This document shows positions 1 through 8,489 of a DNA stretch of 64,000 nt, one piece after another (positions within the stretch are counted from its first letter, which is position 1; each line of letters opens with the position of its first letter). The stretch is from Paenalcaligenes sp050487225 (GTDB lineage Bacteria; Pseudomonadota; Gammaproteobacteria; Burkholderiales; Burkholderiaceae_B), in assembly GCF_050487225.1 (NCBI RefSeq), contig NZ_JBKQGY010000003.1, positions 372,001-436,000 on the forward strand, given 5' to 3'. The notes under the pieces are model-generated. The model saw only the letters and a list, made by a program, of their open reading frames with translations. It did not search any database and had not been told where the DNA came from. Position numbers and translations under genes: made by a program.

Positions 1-2407
1 TATCGCCAAACGCCATGATACCTATACCCGCATCGGCCATACGCTTACGACCAGCCGCTTCGCCGGTGAGCGTAGAACCCTCTTCCAGCATAGGCAATTC
101 TGCCGTAACGGTTTTACGGATGGTATCGCCTTCTAGCGTCATCCCTTCAATTTCTACCACCAGTTGCTGGCCTGGACGCAAGTCGCCCGCCACTGCGTAG
201 ATTTGTGCAGGTTCGGCATTCAAGTAACGCTCTTGGATGTGATTCATGAACCAATCTGGGCGGAACATAACAAACATCACTACCAAGCACAGCAGGATTT
301 CCCACCATTTGGATTTGATACGCATCCAACCCATGGTAGCAGCCGCAAAAGCCAGCGATCCCAGAATAGAACCAAACACCACAAACACAAACTCGTACCA
401 ACTTTCTATACCAATCAGCAAGAGCAGCGGGTTAAACACGAACATGAACGGCAATACCGCCGTACGCATTGCATACTTAAAGCCCTGTATACCGATTTTC
501 AGTGGGTCCTCACCCGCAATCGCTGCTGCGGCAAAGGTCGCTAACCCTACAGGTGGCGTGATATCAGCCATTAATCCGTAATAGAACACAAACATGTGCA
601 CTGCTATTAGCGGAATAATCAGGCCGCTTTGTGCGCCCAGCTCTACCACCACAGGCGCCATCAAGGTTGCCATCAAGATGTAGTTAGCCGTAGTTGGCAT
701 ACCCAAGCCCAACACCAAACACACTACCGCTGTGAAGCCTAGCATCAACAGTACGTTCCCCATGGACACCAGTTCCACAAAGGACGTCATGCGTAGCCCT
801 AAACCGGTCAGCGTGATGGTACCTACAATCAAACCTGCCGTACCACACGCCAAGGCAATGCCCACCATGTTGCGAGCACCTTCTTGCAACCCCACCAACG
901 TATCTTTAACACCTTCCGCTAAGGCCGTACCAACTTGTTGACGGCGGAAGAATGCTTGTAAAGGACGGCGCGTTAGCATCAGCAGCAACATCGTTGTCAC
1001 TGCCCAGAAAGCTGACAAACCAGGCGAGAAACGCTCTATGGTCAAGCACCATACCAAAATCCCGATAGGGATTAGGAAAAACAAACCTGTACGCACGGTG
1101 GCCCATACTTCAGGCTGCGTCATCGTACCGTCTTGTTTCACTAGAGCCGGTAAATCGTCATGTTTAGACGCTACCCACACCAGCCCAACATAAAGCACGG
1201 CCAGTAAGGAGACCAAAATACCAAAGGCTTTTTGTGGGAACAATTGCTGGGTGCCCACACCTATCCAGTAGATCAGAGCAACCACAATAATGGTGGCAGA
1301 AATCCCCATCCCTATTCGCCCTATGCGCTGAATAGGAGTGCGTGTTTGTATAGCCGCTTGCATAGGTTGCAAGCCCAGACGCAACGCCTCTAAATGCACA
1401 ATATAGAACAGCGATATGTAGGACAACATCGCTGGCAACAGTGCGTGTTTGATAATTTCTGTGTAGGGAATGCCCACATACTCAATCATCAAAAATGCCG
1501 CAGCCCCCATTACGGGCGGCATGATTTGCCCGTCTGCCGACGCAGCCGTCTCGATTGCCCCAGCACGTACACCGCCGTAACCGGCGCGTTTCATCAACGG
1601 GATAGTAAAGATACCCGTAGTCACTACGTTCGCCACGGATGATGCCGACACCATACCGTTCACCGCCGACGATACCACCGACACTTTGGCCGGGCCGCCA
1701 CGCAAGTGGCCCAATAACGAGAAGGAAACCTGCATCATGTAGTTCCCTGCGCCACAACGGTCTAGCAAAGAACCCAGCATCACGAAGATGAAGATATACG
1801 ATACAGATACACCCAGCGCCACACCGAACACACCTTCGGTAGTCAGCCACATGTGCGATACCAAGCGCTCAAGCGACGCGCCTCGGTGTGCCAACACATC
1901 AGGCAAGTGCGGGCCTAAAAATACGTAAATAATAACTAGCGTTCCCAACACAGCCATTGGCGCGCCCAACGCACGGCGCGTTGCTTCTAATAGCAACACC
2001 AAACCAATACTGGCCACCACAATGTCCATGGTGGTAGGAATACCGGGGCGTAATGCCAGTTCCCGGTAAAACAAGAACAGATACGCACCACAAAAAGCCG
2101 CAATAATCGCTAACACCCAATCGATTAGGGGGACACTATCGCGCTTTGATTTTTTACTGGCAGGAAACGAGACATAACCTAGAAACAAGGCAAAGCCTAA
2201 GTGCAAGGCACGCGCCTCAGTATCATTGAAAATGCCGACGTGAAAGGTAAAAGGTAGCGGAGAGGCATACCAGAGCTGGAAAAACGCCCAGCACAACGCT
2301 ACTACCGCAATAATCAGCGCCACAACACCACTGACATTACGCCCCCCTCGATCTACCTCTTCTACCATCTGCTGCAAGGCTTGCTGATTGGAATCACTAC
2401 TCATCAT
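1..2407 (-). CDS. TRAP transporter permease, 4TM/12TM fusion (partial, runs off left edge)
   Basis: The minus strand is open from the ATG at 2407 to the left edge (about 802 codons) without a stop, so the C-terminus lies outside the window. The protein is a chain of hydrophobic segments typical of the fused small (4TM) and large (12TM) subunits of TAXI-type TRAP transporters, which take up organic acids or related solutes with a Na+ or H+ gradient. A segment reading GLGMPTTANY, in the 12TM half, is characteristic of the fusion family. Two adjacent ATGs (2407 and 2404) follow an AAGGA; the second has the better spacing. The upstream gene encodes the matching periplasmic binding protein, so the two form one operon. 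The substrate is not evident. Note that a hydrophilic stretch near the left edge suggests a C-terminal periplasmic or cytoplasmic tail. Confidence 0.9.
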   Translation of the reverse strand, partial: MMSSDSNQQALQQMVEEVDRGGRNVSGVVALIIAVVALCWAFFQLWYASPLPFTFHVGIFNDTEARALHLGFALFLGYVSFPASKKSKRDSVPLIDWVLAIIAAFCGAYLFLFYRELALRPGIPTTMDIVVASIGLVLLLEATRRALGAPMAVLGTLVIIYVFLGPHLPDVLAHRGASLERLVSHMWLTTEGVFGVALGVSVSYIFIFVMLGSLLDRCGAGNYMMQVSFSLLGHLRGGPAKVSVVSSAVNGMVSASSVANVVTTGIFTIPLMKRAGYGGVRAGAIETAASADGQIMPPVMGAAAFLMIEYVGIPYTEIIKHALLPAMLSYISLFYIVHLEALRLGLQPMQAAIQTRTPIQRIGRIGMGISATIIVVALIYWIGVGTQQLFPQKAFGILVSLLAVLYVGLVWVASKHDDLPALVKQDGTMTQPEVWATVRTGLFFLIPIGILVWCLTIERFSPGLSAFWAVTTMLLLMLTRRPLQAFFRRQQVGTALAEGVKDTLVGLQEGARNMVGIALACGTAGLIVGTITLTGLGLRMTSFVELVSMGNVLLMLGFTAVVCLVLGLGMPTTANYILMATLMAPVVVELGAQSGLIIPLIAVHMFVFYYGLMADITPPVGLATFAAAAIAGEDPLKIGIQGFKYAMRTAVLPFMFVFNPLLLLIGIESWYEFVFVVFGSILGSLAFAAATMGWMRIKSKWWEILLCLVVMFVMFRPDWFMNHIQERYLNAEPAQIYAVAGDLRPGQQLVVEIEGMTLEGDTIRKTVTAELPMLEEGSTLTGEAAGRKRMADAGIGIMAFGD

Positions 2408-2435
2408 CCATCCTTTTTCTGATTATCTAGATAAC

Positions 2436-2462
2436 GTGGGCCACCCTTTTGGGGCAGCCCAC
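2436..2462 (-). promoter_or_regulatory. Intercistronic hairpin between TAXI binding protein and permease
   Basis: An 11-bp stem (two G-U pairs) with a five-base loop lies between the binding-protein stop and the permease start. The minus-strand RNA after it is not U-rich, so it is more likely a stability or processing hairpin giving more binding protein than permease than a full terminator. That role is inferred. Confidence 0.6.
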
Positions 2463-2505
2463 GACAGAGGGTACATAGACGCACGCCCCTCTTTACTACA
2501 AAGGA

Positions 2506-3495
2506 TTACAGCAGGCCCTGCTCTTTATAGAAACGCTCTGCACCAGGGTGCAAAGGCGCGGACAGCCCATTTTTCACCATGTCTTCTTTCTTCAGGTGAG
2601 CAAATGCAGGGTGCAAACGTTTGAAGTCTTCGAAGTTGTTAAATACGGCTTTCACGACTTCATACACACGGTTGTCAGGCACATCTTCAGATGTCACAAA
2701 GGTCGCTAATACACCGTAAGTAGGAACGTCATTCGGGTTGTTTTGATACACACCACCAGGGATTTCTACTTTAGCGTAGTACGGGAACTCTTCTACTAGG
2801 GAGTCAACCGCCTCACCCGTCAAGGCTACCAACTGCGCGCCGCATGTAGTGGTAGGGTCTTGAATATTGGCCGAAGGGTGACCTACACCGTAGAAAAAGC
2901 CATCTACTTTGCCATCACATAAGGCTTGACCGTGCTCATCAGGACGCAGCTCAGAAGCCAACGCGAAGTACTCTTGTGGTGTAGTACCCATTCTTTCTAG
3001 CAACTGCTCCATCGAAGCACGCGTACCAGAACCTGGGTTACCTACGTTAAAGCGCTTACCTTTAAGCTCTTCAAAATTTTTCACGCCACTTTCTTTGCTA
3101 GCCACTACCGTGAACGGCTCAGGGTGCAACGAGAAAACAGAACGCAATTTTTTGTACTCGCCAGCGTCTTTGAACTGACCTTCACCGTTATAGGCGTTAT
3201 AGCCTACGTCAGACTGCACCACGCCCAGATCCAACTCACCCGCTTTAATGGTGTTGACGTTAAAGACCGAGCCACCTGTGGACTCTACAGAGCAACGTAC
3301 ACCGTGTGCGTCGCGATCCTTATTCACCAAACGACAAATCGCACCACCAGCCGCGTAATACACCCCCGTTACGCCACCTGTACCGATACTCACAAAATCT
3401 GTTTGTGCTGTTGCTGGCAGAGGAGCCAACAACAAAGAGCAGAATGCCGCACCCACTGCCAGCGCAGAACTTTTTACTTTTAACTTTTTATTCAT
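2506..3495 (-). CDS. TAXI family TRAP transporter solute-binding protein
   Basis: The product (329 aa) has a Sec signal peptide (lysine-rich start, hydrophobic core, probable cleavage near residue 30 after ATA). It is followed by the TAXI hallmark FVSIGTGGVTGVYYAAGG and by the segments STGGSVFNVNTIKAGELDLGV and NPGSGTRASMEQLLERMG. It should capture the solute in the periplasm for the TRAP permease encoded just downstream. Length is normal for the family. The start ATG is preceded by a GAGG-type site. The gene is transcribed away from the LysR gene at 4023, a usual arrangement for substrate-induced uptake. The ligand cannot be read from the sequence; glutamate or small organic acids are common for TAXI proteins. 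Confidence 0.92.
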   Translation of the reverse strand: MNKKLKVKSSALAVGAAFCSLLLAPLPATAQTDFVSIGTGGVTGVYYAAGGAICRLVNKDRDAHGVRCSVESTGGSVFNVNTIKAGELDLGVVQSDVGYNAYNGEGQFKDAGEYKKLRSVFSLHPEPFTVVASKESGVKNFEELKGKRFNVGNPGSGTRASMEQLLERMGTTPQEYFALASELRPDEHGQALCDGKVDGFFYGVGHPSANIQDPTTTCGAQLVALTGEAVDSLVEEFPYYAKVEIPGGVYQNNPNDVPTYGVLATFVTSEDVPDNRVYEVVKAVFNNFEDFKRLHPAFAHLKKEDMVKNGLSAPLHPGAERFYKEQGLL

Positions 3496-4022
3496 ATATG
3501 ACTCCTCTATTGACGCGTCTTGCGACGTTACAAACCCTTGGTTTTATTCAGAGTGGACCACTAGATGGTACAGATCTCTGGCCTGAAAAAAACAAGTGAA
3601 ATCCCTGATGTGCAATGCAGATTACAACAACAAATGAATCTTAAAAACACCAATAAGAAACATACGTATCAGGAAATCATGATGGAAAATCAATGAATAA
3701 CAACGACTTGTTTTTTATAACCATCTAAGAAGAACACAGCCAACTTATACACCAGAATGCTTTGTACACATAACCGTGAGGCTCTAAATAAGGCAAAAAA
3801 TTGGAAACCAAATGCGTTAGATCAAGAAAGTCTCATACAGCGAGACACATGAATCCTACTCACTTTACCCATAAAAGAAATCGCCATTTAGTCTAGTTTC
3901 TCCTATAGCAACGCAGACTACAGGTAGTCTCTACGGCGGTAGGCTTTTGCCCCTTCACCCTATAACTTAAAGCCATGTAATAATGAAAACACTCTACTCT
4001 GAATGTCCTATTTTCAGCCCCC
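3496..4022. other. Divergent intergenic region (527 bp) between TAXI-TRAP operon and LysR gene
   Basis: No convincing gene lies here. The region is AT-rich and must carry promoters for both directions. A perfect 7-2-7 palindrome sits at 3915-3930, and a shorter repeat (GTCTC/GAGAC) occurs near 3830-3846. No strong sigma-70 pair could be assigned confidently. Confidence 0.6.
3915..3930. promoter_or_regulatory. 16-bp palindrome upstream of LysR gene
   Basis: AGACTAC-AG-GTAGTCT is a perfect inverted repeat about 90 bp before the LysR start. It is a candidate operator, perhaps for the LysR protein itself, though LysR sites usually have a T-N11-A core. Function is inferred from position only. Confidence 0.4.
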
Positions 4023-4943
4023 ATGCGTTTACGTCATATAGAAATTTTCGATGCCATTTGCCGTACCGGTTCGCTGACCGATGCAGCCAAGCTGCTGCAT
4101 ATTTCACAGCCTGCTGCCAGTAAGCTGCTCGCCAATGCCGAACAGCAACTTGGTTTTAAGCTGTTTGAGCGCATCAAAGGCCGCCTACAACCCACGCGTG
4201 AAGCCGGCATTTTGGAACCCCGCGTTGCCCACTTACAGCACGAGTTAGCCCATGTACGTCGTTTGGCCTTCAACTTGCGTCACAGCCAGCATGGACATTT
4301 ACGTATAGGCATCAACCCAACGATGGGTTTGGGTCTGCTGCCAGAAGTGATGCGTCAAAGCCAAAAGGCTCAACCACACATCACTTTTGACCTCAGAGCA
4401 CATCACAGTGGTGAGCTGCGTGAAGCCCTGCTATCGCGCGATCTGGATATGATTATTTCTTTTTCTAGCGAAGAATCGCCTGGGATTCAACTGACTCATA
4501 TAGGGCAAATTGAGTTGGTACATCTAGGCCCCGAAGGGGAGTCAGGCGCCAAGCATATTACCGATTTGAATCACAAAAATTACATTGCATTGGATTCCAG
4601 AGACCCTTCTGGCCGTATCCTGCAAAACGTCTTAGATGAGTACAACGTAGAGACCACCATCACCGCTCAAGTGCAAACCCATTATGTAGCCTGCTCACTG
4701 GTCGCCGTGGGTTTAGGGGAAACAGTGATAGATCTGATTACAGCCCAAGCCATGCTTCGCCCAGGGTTGATGATTAGTCGCTTGAACCCACACACTACTA
4801 TCCCCATTACCCTGATGACCCACGCTAATGACCCGTTATCTGCCGTGCAACGTACCTTGATTGATACCTTGCAGAAAGTCTGTAAGCAGTACGTATTTCC
4901 CGGTCATACGGATAACCTACTTTTCCCATCATCCATAGCCTAA
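4023..4943 (+). CDS. LysR family transcriptional regulator
   Basis: A 306-aa protein with an N-terminal winged helix-turn-helix (residues about 1-60, including GSLTDAAKLLHISQPAASK and the wing LGFKLFER), followed by a type 2 periplasmic-binding-like co-inducer domain. The start is nearly invariant for the family (MRLRHIEIFDAI). It lies between the divergent TAXI-TRAP operon and a downstream D-amino-acid dehydrogenase gene 91 bp away, so either or both could be its targets. No clear Shine-Dalgarno precedes the ATG; initiation may be weak. The inducer is unknown. Confidence 0.93.
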   Translation: MRLRHIEIFDAICRTGSLTDAAKLLHISQPAASKLLANAEQQLGFKLFERIKGRLQPTREAGILEPRVAHLQHELAHVRRLAFNLRHSQHGHLRIGINPTMGLGLLPEVMRQSQKAQPHITFDLRAHHSGELREALLSRDLDMIISFSSEESPGIQLTHIGQIELVHLGPEGESGAKHITDLNHKNYIALDSRDPSGRILQNVLDEYNVETTITAQVQTHYVACSLVAVGLGETVIDLITAQAMLRPGLMISRLNPHTTIPITLMTHANDPLSAVQRTLIDTLQKVCKQYVFPGHTDNLLFPSSIA

Positions 4944-5034
4944 GGTTATGCCTTATACCTACTTGGCTATTGGAAAAATCCAGTCTTCACTGTCAGAATC
5001 GTAGCGTTACCCATTTAACGTTACGGTTATATTC

Positions 5035-6282
5035 ATGCATGTCTGCATTATTGGTGGCGGGATCATTGGTGTTGCCTCCGCCTACCAACTCACCAAACAG
5101 GGCATCAACGTCACCCTGATTGAAGCTGAACACGATGTTGCGATGAAAGCGAGCTTCGCCAACGGCGGGCAGCTCAGTTACAGCTACGTCGCTCCGCTGG
5201 CGGATCCTTCCGTTTTTGTAGACCTACCTAAATGGTTGGGCCGCAAAGACTCCCCACTGAAGTTCACCCCGCAACTCAGCTTCACGCAATGGCGCTGGCT
5301 TAGCCATTTCCTCATGGCGTGCCGAAGCTCTGTGCAGAGTGCCTCTACGCAGGCATTGCTATCGCTGTCTTTCCTTAGCCGTAAGAATATTCATCACTGG
5401 TTGGAGCACGATGGGCTGTCATTTCACCATCAGGTAAATGGCAAGTTAATTGTGCATGAGAGCCAAAAAGGCTGGGACAGTGCGCGAGCACAAGTAGAGA
5501 AACAAGCCAAACTGGGTGCATCGCAAAAACTGCTGAATGCCGAAGAACTGTTTGCGTTAGAACCCGCTATGGAAGGCATGCGTGGCCGTGCTATTGGTGC
5601 GGTCTACACCGCCGACGAAGAGGTGGGTGATTGCCACGTATTGGCAAAATCCATGCTAGAGAAATTACAGCAAACCAGCACCTTTACGCTGTTAACAGGC
5701 GTAAAAGTTCACGGTTTCAAAAAATCAGGCTCTACCGTTAATGCGGTACACACCACTGCTGGCGAAATCCAAGCCGACCATTTTGTGGTGTCTTCGGGTG
5801 TGCAAAGTGGCAGTTTGTTGAAACCGCTGGGCTACTCCCCACTGCTTTTCCCGCTTAAAGGCTACAGCCTAACGCTGGATCAAGAAAACCAATCCGCGCT
5901 ATTCCCTAAAATCAGCGTGACGGATTACGCTCGCCGCATTGTGTACGCCCCCATAGGTACACAACTGCGTATTGCTGCGATGGTGGATATCAAGAACTTT
6001 TCCAACGCTGTAGACCCTGAACGTATCGCCATCCTGAAAAACCAGATTCAGGGCACGTTCCCACAATTGAATCTACGTGACGCACAGCCTTGGGCTGGCC
6101 TGCGCCCAGCCACACCAACCGGTAAACCTATTATCGGTACTTGCCCCAACACCCAGAACGTGTGGATGAATATTGGTCACGGCGCACTAGGCTTCACGCT
6201 CGCCGCAGGCTCTGCTCAGTTGCTAGGCGAAATGCTGACCGGCAGCGCTTTGTCGGTAAACCCAGCTCCTTTCGCTCCATAA
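5035..6282 (+). CDS. FAD-dependent D-amino acid dehydrogenase (DadA-like)
   Basis: The 415-aa protein starts with a Rossmann FAD-binding motif (IIGGGIIGVASAYQL) and continues with a DadA-type segment SFANGGQLSYSYVAPLADP, where the flavin and substrate sites form. The C-terminal part GLRPATPTGKPIIG and the final glycine-rich loop NIGHGALGFTLAAGSA are classic for DadA and related DAO-fold enzymes. It would oxidise D-amino acids to 2-oxo acids plus ammonia at the membrane, passing electrons to quinone. There is no alanine racemase gene (dadX) next to it. The LysR gene just upstream on the same strand is a candidate regulator. Other DAO-fold amine oxidases cannot be fully excluded. Confidence 0.9.
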   Translation: MHVCIIGGGIIGVASAYQLTKQGINVTLIEAEHDVAMKASFANGGQLSYSYVAPLADPSVFVDLPKWLGRKDSPLKFTPQLSFTQWRWLSHFLMACRSSVQSASTQALLSLSFLSRKNIHHWLEHDGLSFHHQVNGKLIVHESQKGWDSARAQVEKQAKLGASQKLLNAEELFALEPAMEGMRGRAIGAVYTADEEVGDCHVLAKSMLEKLQQTSTFTLLTGVKVHGFKKSGSTVNAVHTTAGEIQADHFVVSSGVQSGSLLKPLGYSPLLFPLKGYSLTLDQENQSALFPKISVTDYARRIVYAPIGTQLRIAAMVDIKNFSNAVDPERIAILKNQIQGTFPQLNLRDAQPWAGLRPATPTGKPIIGTCPNTQNVWMNIGHGALGFTLAAGSAQLLGEMLTGSALSVNPAPFAP

Positions 6283-6536
6283 ACCGGCAGGTGTCACGTG
6301 TTGCGCCTGATCGCAGTACGCTGCATGTAGTGCAACCCAGCTACTACATGCAGCCGTCCACTGCCGCTGTTCTACACCGCGCCCCTCCCCTAAAAAGGCG
6401 GGTGTCTTGTCTATGTCCATGCGGTGAACACGATGAAATCCTTTAGGTTACAAAAAAGTGAATCTCACGCAACGATTGAAGTTTTTTTTGTAAATCAGCT
6501 GAAACAATTGCTCCATCTGAACCCTATAATGAACAG
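6283..6536. other. Intergenic region after dadA-like gene
   Basis: No gene is supported. An 11-bp perfect inverted repeat (arms 6321-6331 and 6343-6353, 11-base loop) lies 39 bases after the dehydrogenase stop and could form the end hairpin of its mRNA, although no T-run follows. The 3' part holds the promoter of the probable 6S RNA. Confidence 0.55.
6505..6530 (+). promoter_or_regulatory. Sigma-70 type promoter of the putative 6S RNA
   Basis: A perfect -10 box TATAAT lies at 6525-6530. A weak -35-like TGAAAC occurs upstream with long spacing. The predicted start is about 6537, matching the 5' arm of the RNA closing stem. Confidence 0.5.
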
Positions 6537-6713
6537 AACGGTGTCACTTCCCAGCTGTGCCTGTTAGTATGTAGGGTTCATGTCATGGTTACTACCCTAC
6601 TAAGTACGGGTCGCGGGCATCGCGGCGTCTTGCCAAAAACATAGATGACGAACATTGAAGTCCTACGCTCACTCCCTACACAGGATCTTGTGAATGCGGC
6701 TCCATCACTCGTA
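6537..6713 (+). ncRNA. ssrS: Probable 6S RNA
   Basis: This gene-free stretch starts about 7 bases after a consensus TATAAT and spans about 177 nt, close to the usual 6S length (E. coli 184). The ends can pair: ACGGTG (6538-6543) with CACTCGT (6706-6712, one bulged base). Further in, CCTGT...GTAGGG can pair with CCCTACACAGG (6673-6683). The 3' half contains GATGACGAACATT and the end GCGGCTCCATCAC, resembling the E. coli 6S segments CGACGACACATT and GCGGCGGCATCTC. 6S RNA binds sigma-70 RNA polymerase as a promoter mimic. The assignment rests on remembered similarity and hand folding; a covariance-model scan was not possible. If wrong, this is an unidentified structured RNA or the long leader of aspA. 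Confidence 0.55.
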
Positions 6714-6737
6714 AAAACCTGCATGCTCATCACAAGC

Positions 6738-6795
6738 ATCGCCCATCATCGATTGGTTTGGTAAGGGGCGATCACTTCATTTTTTGTTTTTTATC
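6738..6795 (+). terminator. Probable rho-independent terminator after 6S RNA
   Basis: ATCGCCC (6738-6744) pairs with GGGCGAT (6766-6772) across a 21-base loop, followed by a T-rich stretch ending near 6795. The long loop weakens the call. It would separate the small RNA from aspA. Confidence 0.45.
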
Positions 6796-6828
6796 ACCGC
6801 GGACATCTACGTCTAAAAACATTTAATT

Positions 6829-8244
6829 ATGAGCACTTCTTCACTCTCACGTATAGAAAAAGACCTTCTTGGAACACGAGAGATCCCTGCCGACACCTAC
6901 TACGGTGTACAGACACTGCGCGCAGCCGAGAACTTCAATCTGACCGGTATTACTCTGGCAAACTTCCCTAGGTTTGTCGCCGCCTTGGCAATGGTCAAAC
7001 ACGCCGCCGCATCAGCCAACAATAAGTTAGGCTGCCTGAGTGACGAAAAATTCCAAGCCATTACCACTGCGTGTAACCGCATTATTAATGGCGAATATCT
7101 GGATCAGTTCGTTGTGGACATGATTCAGGGTGGTGCAGGTACATCCACCAACATGAATGCCAATGAAGTGATTGCAAACGTGGCACTGGAAAGCATGGGC
7201 CATCAAAAAGGGGAGTACAAACATCTGCACCCCAATAATGATGTGAACATGGCGCAGTCCACCAACGATGCCTACCCTACCGCGATTCGCGTAGGCTTGT
7301 TGCTGAGCGTTGAGCGTTTGACGCAAAGCTTGGATCAGTTAGTTGCCTCCTTCAACAGCAAAGCTGACGCGTTTGACGGTATCCTGAAAATGGGCCGTAC
7401 CCAAATGCAAGACGCTGTGCCTATGACAGTAGGCCAAGAGTTCCGCGCTTTCGCGAACAACATTGCTGAAGATGCACGTCGTATTCGCCAACAAGCTCCT
7501 GAGCTGTTGGAAGCCGTGAACCTAGGCGGTACTGCTATTGGTACAGGGATCAACGCTGACCCCGACTACCAAATGTTGGCTGTGAAATTCTTGGCTGACG
7601 TCAGTGGTTTTGACATCAAAGCTGCTCCAGACTTGATCGAAGCAACTTCCGACATGGGCGACTTCGTTTCCCTGTCTGGCGAACTGAAACGTACAGCCGT
7701 GAAGCTGTCCAAAATCAGCAATGACTTGCGTTTGTTGTCTAGCGGCCCACGCACTGGCTTTGGCGAAATCAACCTGCCAGCACGTCAGCCCGGTAGCTCC
7801 ATCATGCCAGGTAAAGTAAACCCAGTAATTCCTGAAGCCGTAAGCCAAGTAGCTTTCGAAGTGATTGGCAATGACTTAGCTCTGACATTTGCTGCTGAAG
7901 CAGGTCAGTTGCAGTTGAACGCGATGGAACCACTGGTTGCTTACAAACTGTTCAGCTCCATCGAAATGCTGGCACGCGCTGCCGACATGATGCGCACACT
8001 GTGTATAGACGATATCACTGCTAACCAAGAGCGTTGTGAAACACTGGTTAAACAGTCTATTGGTCTGATCACTGCGTTGAACCCATACATCGGCTACGAA
8101 AACTCCACACGTATTGCTAAACATGCGTTGGATACTGGCCGTGGCGTATTGGAACTGGTTCAGGAAGAGCAATTGCTGGCTGAAGATGTACTGTCTGATG
8201 TAATGCGTCCAGAGAACATGATTGCTCCACGCAAAGCCCAATAA
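6829..8244 (+). CDS. aspA: Aspartate ammonia-lyase
   Basis: A 471-aa member of the fumarase/aspartase superfamily, converting L-aspartate to fumarate and ammonia in the cytosol. Visible family segments include the substrate loop GGAGTSTNMNANEVIAN, the HPNNDVNMAQSTNDAYPTA region, and the signature GSSIMPGKVNPV carrying the catalytic serine loop. Length and N-terminus (SRIEKDLLGTREIPADTYYG) match AspA rather than fumarase C. No good Shine-Dalgarno precedes the ATG. A strong terminator follows. With amtB-glnK and formamidase next door, it belongs to a block of nitrogen-handling genes, although the genes are not co-transcribed. Confidence 0.96.
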   Translation: MSTSSLSRIEKDLLGTREIPADTYYGVQTLRAAENFNLTGITLANFPRFVAALAMVKHAAASANNKLGCLSDEKFQAITTACNRIINGEYLDQFVVDMIQGGAGTSTNMNANEVIANVALESMGHQKGEYKHLHPNNDVNMAQSTNDAYPTAIRVGLLLSVERLTQSLDQLVASFNSKADAFDGILKMGRTQMQDAVPMTVGQEFRAFANNIAEDARRIRQQAPELLEAVNLGGTAIGTGINADPDYQMLAVKFLADVSGFDIKAAPDLIEATSDMGDFVSLSGELKRTAVKLSKISNDLRLLSSGPRTGFGEINLPARQPGSSIMPGKVNPVIPEAVSQVAFEVIGNDLALTFAAEAGQLQLNAMEPLVAYKLFSSIEMLARAADMMRTLCIDDITANQERCETLVKQSIGLITALNPYIGYENSTRIAKHALDTGRGVLELVQEEQLLAEDVLSDVMRPENMIAPRKAQ

Positions 8245-8320
8245 TTCGTTATTGGCTAACGTTACACAAGACCGCATAGTGAGCTGACACCCCTAATCGG
8301 CAGTCAGTCACTACGCAGCT

Positions 8321-8363
8321 AAGGTCTGAGATTCTGGTATCACACCGAACTCAGGCCTTTTTT
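8321..8363 (+). terminator. Rho-independent terminator of aspA
   Basis: AAGGTCTGAG pairs with CTCAGGCCTT (one G-U) over a 19-base loop, followed by a run of six T. Confidence 0.8.
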
Positions 8364-8442
8364 GCGTCTGCCGTGTTTGCTCTGATCACCATAGCTAAAG
8401 CAAGGGCAAGATACCAAGACTTAGCTATGCAGATACGAGAAA

Positions 8443-8462
8443 GGCAGGCCAAATGGCCTGCC
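8443..8462 (-). terminator. Hairpin after amtB, probable terminator
   Basis: A perfect 8-bp stem, GGCAGGCC/GGCCTGCC with a 4-base loop, lies 27 bases beyond the amtB stop. On the minus strand it is followed by TTTCTC, only weakly U-rich. A second, AT-rich hairpin (ATAGCTAA 8391-8398, TTAGCTAT 8421-8428) lies further on. Confidence 0.55.
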
Positions 8463-8489
8463 CTTGCTCCTTCACTGATACGACTGCTA

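Noticed and set aside
6141..6446. 101-codon frame overlapping the end of the dehydrogenase gene
   Set aside because: Out of frame with the true gene, with arginine/serine-rich shadow composition and no ribosome site.
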